Shown here: positions 38,301-44,869 of the stretch, one piece after another | Numbering within the stretch: position 1 is the stretch's first letter | Layout of the letters: each line of letters begins with the position of its first letter | Assembly (NCBI RefSeq): GCF_029201565.1 | Contig: NZ_CP104002.1 | Location: forward strand, 1,009,001-1,073,000 | Origin: Devosia sp. SD17-2 | GTDB lineage: Bacteria; Pseudomonadota; Alphaproteobacteria; Rhizobiales; Devosiaceae | DNA length: 64,000 bases | Direction of reading: 5' to 3' | Program-made: the position numbers and the translations under genes | Notes under the pieces: generated by a model | Database searches by the model: none | Told to the model about the DNA's origin: nothing | What the model saw: only the letters and a program-made list of their open reading frames with translations

Positions 38301-40932
38301 CAACGAGAACCTCCCCGTCGAGCTGGGCATGCGCTTTTCCGTCGCCAATGCCGGCGTGATCAATGGCATCCGTTTCTACAAGGGGCCACAGAACACAGGG
38401 ACCCACACTGGGTCGCTGTGGACCAGCACCGGCACCCGGCTTGGGACGGTGACCTTCACCAATGAGACGGCCAGCGGCTGGCAATCGGCCAGCTTTGCCA
38501 GCCCGATCGCGGTGACTGCCGGCACCAGCTATGTCGTCTCGTATCACACGACGAGTGGATATTATTCGGCCAGCGGCGGCGCCTTTACCGCGCCGATCAG
38601 CAATGGCGGGATCACCGCGCCCCAGAGCGCCAGCGGCACGGGCAATGGGAATGGTTTGTTTGCCTATGGTGCCGGCGGCGTGATGCCGACCAACGCATGG
38701 AATGCGACCAATTACTTCGTTGATGTCTACTACGAGCCCAGCGCCAATAGCGCGCCGGTCGCCACCGCAGATACCGGCCTTTCCGTACAGCCCAATACGC
38801 CGCTGCAGATCCAGGCGGCGACGCTGCTCGCCAATGACACCGACGCCAATGGCGATACCCTTGTTATCACCGGCGTCAGCGGGGCCACCAATGGCATCGT
38901 GGCCTATAATGCGCAGACGCAGGTCGTGACCTTTACCCCGACCACGGGATATTCGGGCGCAGCCAGTTTCACCTATGCCATCACCGACGGGCGGGGTGGC
39001 GTCGCGTCGGCAAATGTCGGCCTGACCGTGGCGGCGGCCGCCAATCGAGTGCCGATCGCTACCAATGACACGGGCTATACCACCGCGCAGAACACGGCGC
39101 TGACGCTGGCCGCCGCGACGCTGTTGGCCAATGATACGGACCCGGACAGCGATCCCCTTTCGATCACCGGTGTCAGCAATGCGGTCAATGGCACGGCGGT
39201 CTATAATGCGCAGACCAATTCTGTGGTGTTCACCCCGACGGCCGGCTATTCGGGCGCGGCATCGTTCAGCTATGCCATCAGTGACGGCAGGGGCGGCACG
39301 GCCAGCGCGACGGTCGGCCTGACGGTGGCAGCGGGGGCCAATCGGCCGCCGGTCGCAACAAATGACACCGGCCTTTCGGTGCGCCGGAACGAGGCCACCC
39401 AGATCAGCGCAGCAACGCTCCTGGCCAATGACACTGACCCCGACGGCGATCCGCTGACCATTACCGGGGTCAGTGGGGCCACCAATGGCACGGTCGCCTT
39501 CAATGCGGCGACCAATGTCATCACCTTTACGCCGACCACCGGCTACACAGGGGCGGCGAGCTTTACCTACGCAGTGGCGGACGGACGGGGCGGGACGGCC
39601 TCGGCCAATGTCGGTCTGACCGTTGCAGCCGGGGTAACCGGGACCAATCTCTTTGCGGCCAATGCGACGCCTGCGACGACGACGGTCAACGAGAACCTCC
39701 CCGTCGAGCTGGGCATGCGCTTTTCCGTCGCCAATGCCGGCGTGATCAATGGCATCCGTTTCTACAAGGGGCCACAGAACACAGGGACCCACACTGGGTC
39801 GCTGTGGACCAGCACCGGCACCCGGCTTGGGACGGTGACCTTCACCAATGAGACGGCCAGCGGCTGGCAATCGGCCAGCTTTGCCAGCCCGATCGCGGTG
39901 ACTGCCGGCACCAGCTATGTCGTCTCGTATCACACGACGAGTGGATATTATTCGGCCAGCGGCGGCGCCTTTACCGCGCCGATCAGCAATGGCGGGATCA
40001 CCGCGCCCCAGAGCGCCAGCGGCACGGGCAATGGGAATGGTTTGTTTGCCTATGGTGCCGGCGGCGTGATGCCGACCAACGCTTGGAATGCGACCAATTA
40101 CTTCGTTGATGTCTACTATGAGCCCAGCGCCAATAGCGCGCCGGTCGCCACCGCAGATACCGGCATCGCTGTGCAGCCCAATACGCCGCTGCAGATCCAG
40201 GCGGCAACGCTGCTCGCCAATGACACCGACGCCAATGGCGATACCCTGACCATAACCGGCGTGAGCGGGGCCACTAATGGCACCGTGGCCTATAATGCGC
40301 AGACGCGGGTCGTGACCTTTACCCCGACCACGGGATATTCGGGCGCAGCCAGTTTCACCTATGCCATCAGCGATGGCCGGGGTGGCGTCGCGTCGGCAAA
40401 TGTCGGCCTCACCGTGGCGGCAGCACCGGTTGTGCCCAGCGGCATCTCGATCTTTGCGGCCAATTCGACGCCCGCGACCGTCTCGGTCAATGATCCCAAC
40501 GGGGTCAATCTCGGGATGAAGTTCACCAGTTCGGAGAACGGCTTCATCACAGGGGCAAAATTCTACAAGGGCCCCACCAATACCGGGCCGCATGAGGCAA
40601 CGCTGTGGAGCGCGACCGGGACCAATCTGGGGCAGGTGGCGTTCACCAACGAAACCGCCAGCGGCTGGCAGACGGCTAGCTTTGCCACCCCGATCGCCAT
40701 TACCGCCGGCACGACCTACGTGATTTCCTACCACACCAACGGGAATTACTCGGTGACTGGCCGAGGCATCGTGGAGTCGGTCACATCCGGTCCGCTGACT
40801 GCACCCTCGAGCACATCGAGCGGCGGCAACGGGCTCTATGGCTATGGCACCGCCAGCGCCTTCCCGACAAGCAGCTACAATTCCGCAAACTACCATGTCG
40901 ACGTCGTCTTCAACGCCCAGCTCGCGTCCTGA
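32398..40932 (+). CDS. Giant multidomain secreted protein: dimethylformamidase-like head, DUF4082 and cadherin-like repeats
   Basis: A 2844-residue protein with no signal peptide, which fits type I secretion by the exporter pair encoded just downstream. Order of parts: an Ala/Ser/Pro-rich disordered N-terminus (1-215); a cysteine knot C220, C223, C228, C231; an N,N-dimethylformamidase beta-subunit-like domain (about 300-770, with GHDEYW at 531-536 and GNEVYW at 559-564); an Ig-like domain (about 780-875); then six DUF4082-like domains (segments such as GIRFYKGPQNTGTHTGSLW) interspersed with ten cadherin-like domains (LLANDTDPDGDPLTITGV, probably calcium-binding). The last domain (about 2681-2844) is DUF4082-like. 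I see no RTX nonapeptides. Three near-identical 462-residue units occupy about 1291-2676. A surface or matrix adhesin is the likeliest role; whether the head is enzymatic is unknown. Confidence 0.88.
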   Translation: MPVERYSIAEAQRTNQSTLSWVGVSSLSRGARDGRTQKFRRSSDQARFAVSRENGKPAAALRERHALARTDWLASEKSLSANALISAGAAAPVTYFSGASDAGAVPAFTARALEPVVPPSLAPAASFDAGAAAGGMVQSAAAATLLPGTAGAIVSGANLEAMPTPSASQSPSPVAEPPAKILQTSASQTSVSASEGDPAQAASMLDWRTSWLNAAALTPCGSCTGRACTMCSVRTGGPTASNGQPTGYSARVLDLYKPEENVTSDASMGLARATTASLMNPDAAPNAIVLENMKQGTPESVWLINAHDPTIEGFADQFSLNRGETVDFKINTNSTDYTVDIYRIGYYNGDGARLIDTIERDLTTAQSQPLPIFDPETKLVDAGNWSVTTSWAVPEDAVSGIYFAKLTRHDGSMGENMIPFIVRNDDEPSDITFQTADTTWQAYNWWGGYNFYGGVDGGLRTGRASKVSYNRPIITRDGGFAAGPQDYIFGAEYPAIRFLEQNGYDINYISGIDSAADAAQLLNSKIFLSVGHDEYWSGEQRDNVEAARDAGVNLSFWSGNEVYWQTRWETSIDGTGTPYKTLVSYKERWDNRDSDPDGTTSTWRDPVLGSGRPENALTGTMFTVDSYRLDAIDVPYDMSNLRFWRNTDVANINPGEVYTLTKNLLGYEWDSDVDNGFRPAGLVPLSSTTVDVNTLLLDYGTSTGPGTADHSLTLYRAPSGALVFGAGTVYWSWGLDSNHDLERTPTDPNVQQAMINLFADMGVQPATLMQSLVAASQTTDNVAPTTTINALSEPLEAAKTVTITGTATDTGGGLVSVVEVSTNGGQSWHRATGGDTWSYSWTPLVAGDYTIMSRAVDDSINLETPGAGRTVTVEQGGSGTLFAPGETPSTPFVLDNRAVNLGVTFSSNQAGSIMGVRYFKGTGNSGEHIGSLWTSTGELLARATFRNETPSGWQTVIFDNPVSITAGTTYVASSYGIGYAASTDYFTSPQPRGPLTSTGGLYSYGGASALPTTSSTSNYWVDVVFSGVPTPNAPPVGNNDDGYLVQRDTPITFAMSTLLANDTDPNNDELTVIGAGSASNGTVTFNAAAQTLTFTPSAGYTGPASFGYSISDGRGGTGAAMVNMTVSSAVSTSSLFQPSDTPTNLSNSDPAQVNLGVKFVASAGGLINGIKYYKSALDTGTHTGSLWSSTGTLLATATFVNETASGWQTVMFSNPVPIAAGQTYVASYHSNGRYATTSNYFNTSHTSGLLTAPAGANGVFSYGLANAMPTDSFGSTNYWVDVIMTSTETSANRAPVATNDTGFTTSQNTALTLSATTLLANDNDPDSDPLSITGVSNPVNGTAVYNAQTNSVVFTPTAGYSGAASFSYAISDGRGGTASATVGLTVAAGANRPPVATNDTGLSVRRNEATQISAATLLANDTDPDGDPLTITGVSGATNGTVAFNAATNVITFTPTTGYTGAASFTYAVADGRGGTASANVGLTVAAGVTGTNLFAANATPATTTVNENLPVELGMRFSVANAGVINGIRFYKGPQNTGTHTGSLWTSTGTRLGTVTFTNETASGWQSASFASPIAVTAGTSYVVSYHTTSGYYSASGGAFTAPISNGGITAPQSASGTGNGNGLFAYGAGGVMPTNAWNATNYFVDVYYEPSANSAPVATADTGLSVQPNTPLQIQAATLLANDTDANGDTLTITGVSGATNGIVAYNAQTQVVTFTPTTGYSGAASFTYAITDGRGGVASANVGLTVAAAANRVPIATNDTGYTTAQNTALTLAAATLLANDTDPDSDPLSITGVSNAVNGTAVYNAQTNSVVFTPTAGYSGAASFSYAISDGRGGTASATVGLTVAAGANRPPVATNDTGLSVRRNEATQISAATLLANDTDPDGDPLTITGVSGATNGTVAFNAATNVITFTPTTGYTGAASFTYAVADGRGGTASANVGLTVAAGVTGTNLFAANATPATTTVNENLPVELGMRFSVANAGVINGIRFYKGPQNTGTHTGSLWTSTGTRLGTVTFTNETASGWQSASFASPIAVTAGTSYVVSYHTTSGYYSASGGAFTAPISNGGITAPQSASGTGNGNGLFAYGAGGVMPTNAWNATNYFVDVYYEPSANSAPVATADTGLSVQPNTPLQIQAATLLANDTDANGDTLVITGVSGATNGIVAYNAQTQVVTFTPTTGYSGAASFTYAITDGRGGVASANVGLTVAAAANRVPIATNDTGYTTAQNTALTLAAATLLANDTDPDSDPLSITGVSNAVNGTAVYNAQTNSVVFTPTAGYSGAASFSYAISDGRGGTASATVGLTVAAGANRPPVATNDTGLSVRRNEATQISAATLLANDTDPDGDPLTITGVSGATNGTVAFNAATNVITFTPTTGYTGAASFTYAVADGRGGTASANVGLTVAAGVTGTNLFAANATPATTTVNENLPVELGMRFSVANAGVINGIRFYKGPQNTGTHTGSLWTSTGTRLGTVTFTNETASGWQSASFASPIAVTAGTSYVVSYHTTSGYYSASGGAFTAPISNGGITAPQSASGTGNGNGLFAYGAGGVMPTNAWNATNYFVDVYYEPSANSAPVATADTGIAVQPNTPLQIQAATLLANDTDANGDTLTITGVSGATNGTVAYNAQTRVVTFTPTTGYSGAASFTYAISDGRGGVASANVGLTVAAAPVVPSGISIFAANSTPATVSVNDPNGVNLGMKFTSSENGFITGAKFYKGPTNTGPHEATLWSATGTNLGQVAFTNETASGWQTASFATPIAITAGTTYVISYHTNGNYSVTGRGIVESVTSGPLTAPSSTSSGGNGLYGYGTASAFPTSSYNSANYHVDVVFNAQLAS
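36268..37653 (+). repeat. Tandem repeat unit 1 of 1386 bp inside the giant gene
   Basis: Encodes 462 residues: two cadherin-like domains, one DUF4082-like domain and a third cadherin-like domain. Its first domain has diverged from the matching part of units 2 and 3 (roughly 80 percent identity by eye up to about 36376). From there on the unit is almost identical to the others. Confidence 0.9.
37654..39039 (+). repeat. Tandem repeat unit 2 of 1386 bp inside the giant gene
   Basis: Same domain order as unit 1 and offset from it by exactly 1386 bases. By eye it differs from the neighbouring units at only a handful of bases over long stretches, for example CGCATGG against CGCTTGG near 38695 and CTTGTTATC against CTGACCATA near 38860. 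This points to recent duplication or gene conversion. Confidence 0.92.
39040..40425 (+). repeat. Tandem repeat unit 3 of 1386 bp inside the giant gene
   Basis: Nearly identical to unit 2 until the last cadherin-like domain, where GGCATCGCTGTG replaces GGCCTTTCCGTA (near 40163) and the unit ends just before the final DUF4082-like domain. The three units together cover 4158 bases in one frame. Confidence 0.9.
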
Positions 40933-40957
40933 GCCTAATCATAACCGGAGTAACGAT

Positions 40958-41254
40958 ATGCAGTCCGAAATCTATGCCGACGCCATTGGCGAAATCACAG
41001 TCACCGGTACGGTGATGCGGCTCGACCTGGTGAGCCTCTCGCACACCATGCGCGACGACAGGGGGCAGCCCGTGCCCGAGCACCGGATGCGGATCGTCAT
41101 GTCGCTCGAGGGCTTTGCCAATAGTTTCGAGGTTTTGCAGAACGCCATGAACGGGCTGATCGAGGCGGGTGCCATCCGTCGCAATGAGCCCGACCAGATG
41201 CCGACCAATCCGGCGGGCGCCTCGGGCGGCGCCACTTCACCCAACTTCATGTAA
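40958..41254 (+). CDS. Small conserved-looking protein between the giant gene and its exporter
   Basis: A 98-residue acidic protein that I do not recognise. It begins MQSEIYADAIGEITVTGTVMRLDLVSL, continues with a basic strand EHRMRIVMSLEGF and an amphipathic helix SFEVLQNAMNGLIEAGAI, and ends in a Pro/Gly/Ser-rich tail. It is soluble, with no signal peptide or cysteine. The ATG has GGAG seven bases upstream. It lies 25 bases after the giant gene and 14 bases before the ABC exporter on the same strand, so it is almost certainly co-transcribed. The position suggests an accessory factor such as a cytoplasmic chaperone for the giant substrate; this is inference only. Confidence 0.82.
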   Translation: MQSEIYADAIGEITVTGTVMRLDLVSLSHTMRDDRGQPVPEHRMRIVMSLEGFANSFEVLQNAMNGLIEAGAIRRNEPDQMPTNPAGASGGATSPNFM

Positions 41255-41268
41255 GCGCAGCTGTCGAA

Positions 41269-43413
41269 ATGAGTGTTCAGACCGGACCCGTATGCCTCTC
41301 AGCCATCCTTCGGCACCATGGACTAGACGTCAGTGCCGAACGGCTGGTCGCCGAATATGCTATCGGTGACGAGGGGGTCGGGGCCGATCTGGTTCTGCGC
41401 ATGGCCCGCAATGGGGGCCTAAAGGCGCGCAAGACCCGGCTCTCGGCCCGCTCGCTCTTGCGGCTGGGACAGGCCTATCCGGCGCTGGTCCGGCTCAATA
41501 ACGGCAATTGGGTCGTGCTCGTGGGGGCCGAGAAAGACGAGGCGGGGGATGGCGTCCTGCGGATCTTTGATCCGTTGGCGGAAGCTTCGGGCGGGATGAT
41601 CGTCCTCCGGCTCGACCAGTTTTCCAAGCACTGGAACGGCGAAGTGCTGCTGGCCAAGCGCAGTTTCGGCATGAGCGACCCCGAACAGCCGTTCGGCTTT
41701 CGCTGGTTCATCCCGGAAATCCTGCAGCAGCGTCGGCTGTTCATCGATGTGGCGGTGGCGGCGCTGTTCCTCTACGCGCTCGGACTGGCGACGCCGATCT
41801 TCTTCCAGCTGGTCATCGACAAGGTGCTGGTGCACGAGAGCTATTCAACCCTGGTGGTGCTGGCGATCGGCATCGGCGTAGCGCTGATGTTCGAGGCGTT
41901 GTTCGTGTTCCTCAGGCGATACCTGCTGGTTTACGCCACCAACCGGATCGATATCCGGGTGGCGACGCGCACCTTCAAGCACCTCTTGAACCTGCCCATT
42001 ACGTTTTTCGAGCATTCGTCGGCTGGGGTGCTGGTCAAGCACATGCAGCAGGCGAGCCGGATCCGCGAATTTCTTACCGGCCGGCTGTTCCTGACGCTGC
42101 TCGACGCCATGTCGCTGTTCGTTTTCATTCCAGTGCTGTTTCTTTACAGCACGCCGCTGGCGCTGATTGTGCTCGGTTGCAGTGCGGTGATCGGCCTTGT
42201 CGTCGCGCTCCTGGTCGCGCCGTTTCGCAGGCGTCTCGCTGACCTCTACGCCGCCGAGGGCGAGCGGCAGGGGCTGCTTGTCGAAACCATGCATGGCGTG
42301 CGGACGCTGAAATCGCTGGCAATGGAGCCACTGCAGCGCCGCAACTGGGATGACCGCTCGGCGCAGACCATCAACAGCCGTTTCAAGGTGGAAGTCATTT
42401 CGGTCACGGCCCAGGCGGTGACGGGGCTCATCGAGAAATTGATGTCGGTGGCGATCATCGTTTTTGGCGCCATGCAGGTGTTCGATGGTGTGCTCACCGT
42501 GGGTGCGCTTATCGCTTTCAACATGCTGGCCGGACGCGTTTCCGGGCCGCTGGTCCAGATCGTCACCATGGTCCACGAATATCAGGAAGTCGCCCTTTCG
42601 GTGCGTATGCTTGGCCAGGTGATGAACGAGAAGGTCGAGCATGCCGGCCGCAGCGAGGGCCTTCGCCCGGAGCTGACCGGCGGGGTTGAATTTTCCAATG
42701 TGGCCTTCCGCTACGGACAGGACGGCGCCTTCGCGCTCAATGATGTTAGCTTCACTGTTCCCGGTGGCAGCGTGATGGGCGTCGTCGGGCGCAGTGGCTC
42801 GGGCAAGAGCACGATGACGCGGCTGATCCAGGGTCTCTATCCGATCCAGCAGGGACTGATCCGCATCAGCGGCCACGACGTGCGCGAGCTGGACCTCGGG
42901 CATTTGCGGCGCAGTATCGGGGTGGTGCTGCAGGACAGTTTTCTGTTTCGCGGGACGGTGCGCGACAACATCGCCGCGGCCAAGCCGGACGCGACTTTTG
43001 AAGAAGTGGTGGAGGCGGCCCGTCTTGCGGGCGCGACCGAATTCATCGAGCAATTGCCGCGCGGCTTTGACACGATGATCGAGGAGGGGGCCGAGAACCT
43101 CTCCGGCGGCCAGCGTCAGCGGCTGTCGATCGCCCGGGCACTGGTGACCAATCCCAAAATCCTCATTCTCGACGAGGCCACGAGCGCGCTCGATCCCGAG
43201 AGCGAGGCCATCGTCAAGCGCTCGATCAAGGGCATAGCCGCCGGACGCACGGTGATCATTGTTTCCCACCGCCTGTCGATGTTGACTGATGCCGACGCCA
43301 TTCTGGTGCTCGATCGGGGTCATCTCGTCGATGTGGGGCCCCATAGCCAGCTCGTGTCGCGCTGCACGACCTACCGTCACCTCTGGAACCAGCAGATGAA
43401 GCTTGCAGGATGA
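41269..43413 (+). CDS. Type I secretion ABC exporter with C39-like domain, HlyB-type
   Basis: A 714-residue exporter. Residues 1-125 form a C39 peptidase-like domain. The family motif around the catalytic cysteine is changed to QTGPVCLSAIL, with threonine (T5) where the cysteine should be, so it is a non-cleaving docking domain as in HlyB. The membrane domain follows (about 150-430; FIDVAVAALFLYALGLATPIFFQLVIDKVL). The ATPase has Walker A GRSGSGKST, signature LSGGQRQRL and Walker B ILILDEATSALD. It most likely exports the giant protein encoded immediately upstream. The start has no obvious Shine-Dalgarno sequence, so coupling to the small gene is possible. It overlaps the adaptor gene as ATGA. 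Confidence 0.94.
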   Translation: MSVQTGPVCLSAILRHHGLDVSAERLVAEYAIGDEGVGADLVLRMARNGGLKARKTRLSARSLLRLGQAYPALVRLNNGNWVVLVGAEKDEAGDGVLRIFDPLAEASGGMIVLRLDQFSKHWNGEVLLAKRSFGMSDPEQPFGFRWFIPEILQQRRLFIDVAVAALFLYALGLATPIFFQLVIDKVLVHESYSTLVVLAIGIGVALMFEALFVFLRRYLLVYATNRIDIRVATRTFKHLLNLPITFFEHSSAGVLVKHMQQASRIREFLTGRLFLTLLDAMSLFVFIPVLFLYSTPLALIVLGCSAVIGLVVALLVAPFRRRLADLYAAEGERQGLLVETMHGVRTLKSLAMEPLQRRNWDDRSAQTINSRFKVEVISVTAQAVTGLIEKLMSVAIIVFGAMQVFDGVLTVGALIAFNMLAGRVSGPLVQIVTMVHEYQEVALSVRMLGQVMNEKVEHAGRSEGLRPELTGGVEFSNVAFRYGQDGAFALNDVSFTVPGGSVMGVVGRSGSGKSTMTRLIQGLYPIQQGLIRISGHDVRELDLGHLRRSIGVVLQDSFLFRGTVRDNIAAAKPDATFEEVVEAARLAGATEFIEQLPRGFDTMIEEGAENLSGGQRQRLSIARALVTNPKILILDEATSALDPESEAIVKRSIKGIAAGRTVIIVSHRLSMLTDADAILVLDRGHLVDVGPHSQLVSRCTTYRHLWNQQMKLAG

Positions 43414-44807
43414 GTGTCGCTGAAAAGACAAAGCCGCGGCTGGTCAAGCCGCCTAAGGCCAAGCCGGAAAAGGTGGAGAAGCACGTCGCCGACAATGCGG
43501 TGATGGATTTCCAGACTGACGCCATCGCACTCGAGGAGCGCAAGCCGCCGATCGCGGCGCGGCTGACGCTTTACCTCGTCGCGACGGCGATCTGCACAGG
43601 GGTGGCCTGGGCCAGCGTTTCCAAAATCGACGAGATCGTGGTGGCGCCTGGCAAGCTGTCGACCAGCCAGCCTATGCTGGTGGTGCAGCCGCTCGAAACC
43701 TCCATCATCCGGGATATTTCGGTTCGGCCGGGGGACATTGTCGAAAAAGGGCAGTTGCTGGCAACGCTCGACCCGACGTTCAGCTCGTCCGATGAGGGGC
43801 AGCTGAAGTCTCGGCTGGCCAATCTCGGTGCGCAGGTGGCGCGGCTGCGGGCGGAAGTCGAGGGACGGGACTATGCCCCGAATGCGACAGCCTCGGCCGA
43901 GGAGTTGATGCAGGGGCAGCTGTTCCTGCAGCGGCGTCTCGCCTATGACGCCCGTCTCTCCGACTACGACGCGCAGATTGCCCAGAGCCAGGCTGTCATC
44001 GACGCCTCGCGGTCCCAGCAGGAGGCGCTCGACCTGCGCCTTGCGGGAATAAGGGAGATCGAGACCATGCGGTCCGATCTCGCGCAGACCGGCAACGGCT
44101 CGCGTTTGGCGCTGCTGGAGAGCCGTGATCTCGGCCTCGACCTGCAGGTGTCGGTGAGCCAGATCGCCGGGCAACTTGCCCAGGCTATTGAGCAGCTGAA
44201 CAAGAGTGCGGCCGAGCGGCGCAATTTCATCGAAGACTATCGACGTCTCACGCTGGAGCAGCTGGTTGAGCTTGAGGACCGGCATGCCGAGGCGCGCGAG
44301 GAATTCCGCAAGGTCGAGCTGCTCGCTACCATGTCGAAGCTTTATGCGCCGGCCGACGGTGCGGTGCTCGAGGTGGCTGAGCGTTCGATTGCTTCCGTCG
44401 TGCAGCCGGCCGAGCCGCTGATCACGCTGGTGCCGATCAATGTACCGCTTGATGTGGAAGTGATGGTGGCGAGCGATGACATCGGCCATCTGGCGCTGGG
44501 GGATCTGGCGCGGATCAAGTTCGACGCTTTTCCGTTCCCGGTGCATGGCACCATGGAAGGCACGGTGACGACAATCAGCGGTAGCTCGTTCTCGCCTACC
44601 AATGGCACCGAACAGGCCAAGGGCCCGGCTTTCTACAAGGTCGGGATCAAGCTGGGCGAGGAAAAGCTTACCGACCTGCCCGAGGATTTCGTGTTGCTGC
44701 CGGGGATGACCGTTTCGGCCGAGATTCATGCCGGGGAACGCACGGTGATCTCCTACTTCCTCCATCCGCTGATCCGCGGCCTCGACGAGGCGTTGCGGGA
44801 GCCCTGA
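43410..44807 (+). CDS. Type I secretion membrane fusion protein, HlyD-type
   Basis: Periplasmic adaptor of the second secretion system, 465 residues. A charged cytoplasmic tail (about 1-50, Lys/Pro/Glu-rich) precedes one membrane helix (about 52-72). The lipoyl half LSTSQPMLVVQPLETSIIRDISVRPGDIVEKGQLLATLDPTF, a long coiled-coil hairpin (about 120-300), the return lipoyl half LYAPADGAVLEVAERS and the HlyD-type C-terminal barrel ending TVISYFLHPLIRGLDEALREP follow. That ending closely resembles HlyD. The start overlaps the exporter stop by four bases. A hairpin follows the gene. Confidence 0.94.
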   Translation: MSVAEKTKPRLVKPPKAKPEKVEKHVADNAVMDFQTDAIALEERKPPIAARLTLYLVATAICTGVAWASVSKIDEIVVAPGKLSTSQPMLVVQPLETSIIRDISVRPGDIVEKGQLLATLDPTFSSSDEGQLKSRLANLGAQVARLRAEVEGRDYAPNATASAEELMQGQLFLQRRLAYDARLSDYDAQIAQSQAVIDASRSQQEALDLRLAGIREIETMRSDLAQTGNGSRLALLESRDLGLDLQVSVSQIAGQLAQAIEQLNKSAAERRNFIEDYRRLTLEQLVELEDRHAEAREEFRKVELLATMSKLYAPADGAVLEVAERSIASVVQPAEPLITLVPINVPLDVEVMVASDDIGHLALGDLARIKFDAFPFPVHGTMEGTVTTISGSSFSPTNGTEQAKGPAFYKVGIKLGEEKLTDLPEDFVLLPGMTVSAEIHAGERTVISYFLHPLIRGLDEALREP

Positions 44808-44811
44808 AGCG

Positions 44812-44840
44812 ATTTCACCGTTTCAATGAAACGGTGAAAT
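44812..44840. terminator. Perfect 13-bp hairpin between convergent genes
   Basis: ATTTCACCGTTTC (44812-44824) pairs fully with GAAACGGTGAAAT (44828-44840) around the loop AAT. It lies between the converging stops of the HlyD-type gene (44807) and the minus-strand gene ending at 44870. No long T-run follows on either strand, so it may act with Rho or as an mRNA-stabilising end. Confidence 0.65.
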
Positions 44841-44869
44841 GCGCGATATCCGGATTTTTTGCAGCAGAG

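Noticed and set aside
36268..40425. Possible CRISPR-like or mobile repeat array
   Set aside because: The repeats are 1386 bp, contiguous, in frame and encode protein domains; there are no spacers or transposase.
35779..40896. A 1705-codon open frame antisense to the giant gene
   Set aside because: It is Arg/Gly/Ile-rich with no recognisable domain, repeats with the same 1386-bp period as the sense gene, and reflects codon bias plus repeats on the other strand.
38800..40932. RTX calcium-binding nonapeptides at the end of the giant protein
   Set aside because: I looked for GGxGxDxxx runs near the C-terminus and found only cadherin-like and DUF4082-like sequence.
41845..43431. A 528-codon minus-strand frame opposite the HlyB-type exporter
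   Set aside because: The sense strand encodes a complete ABC exporter with all motifs; the antisense product is His/Arg/Asp-rich with no family pattern.
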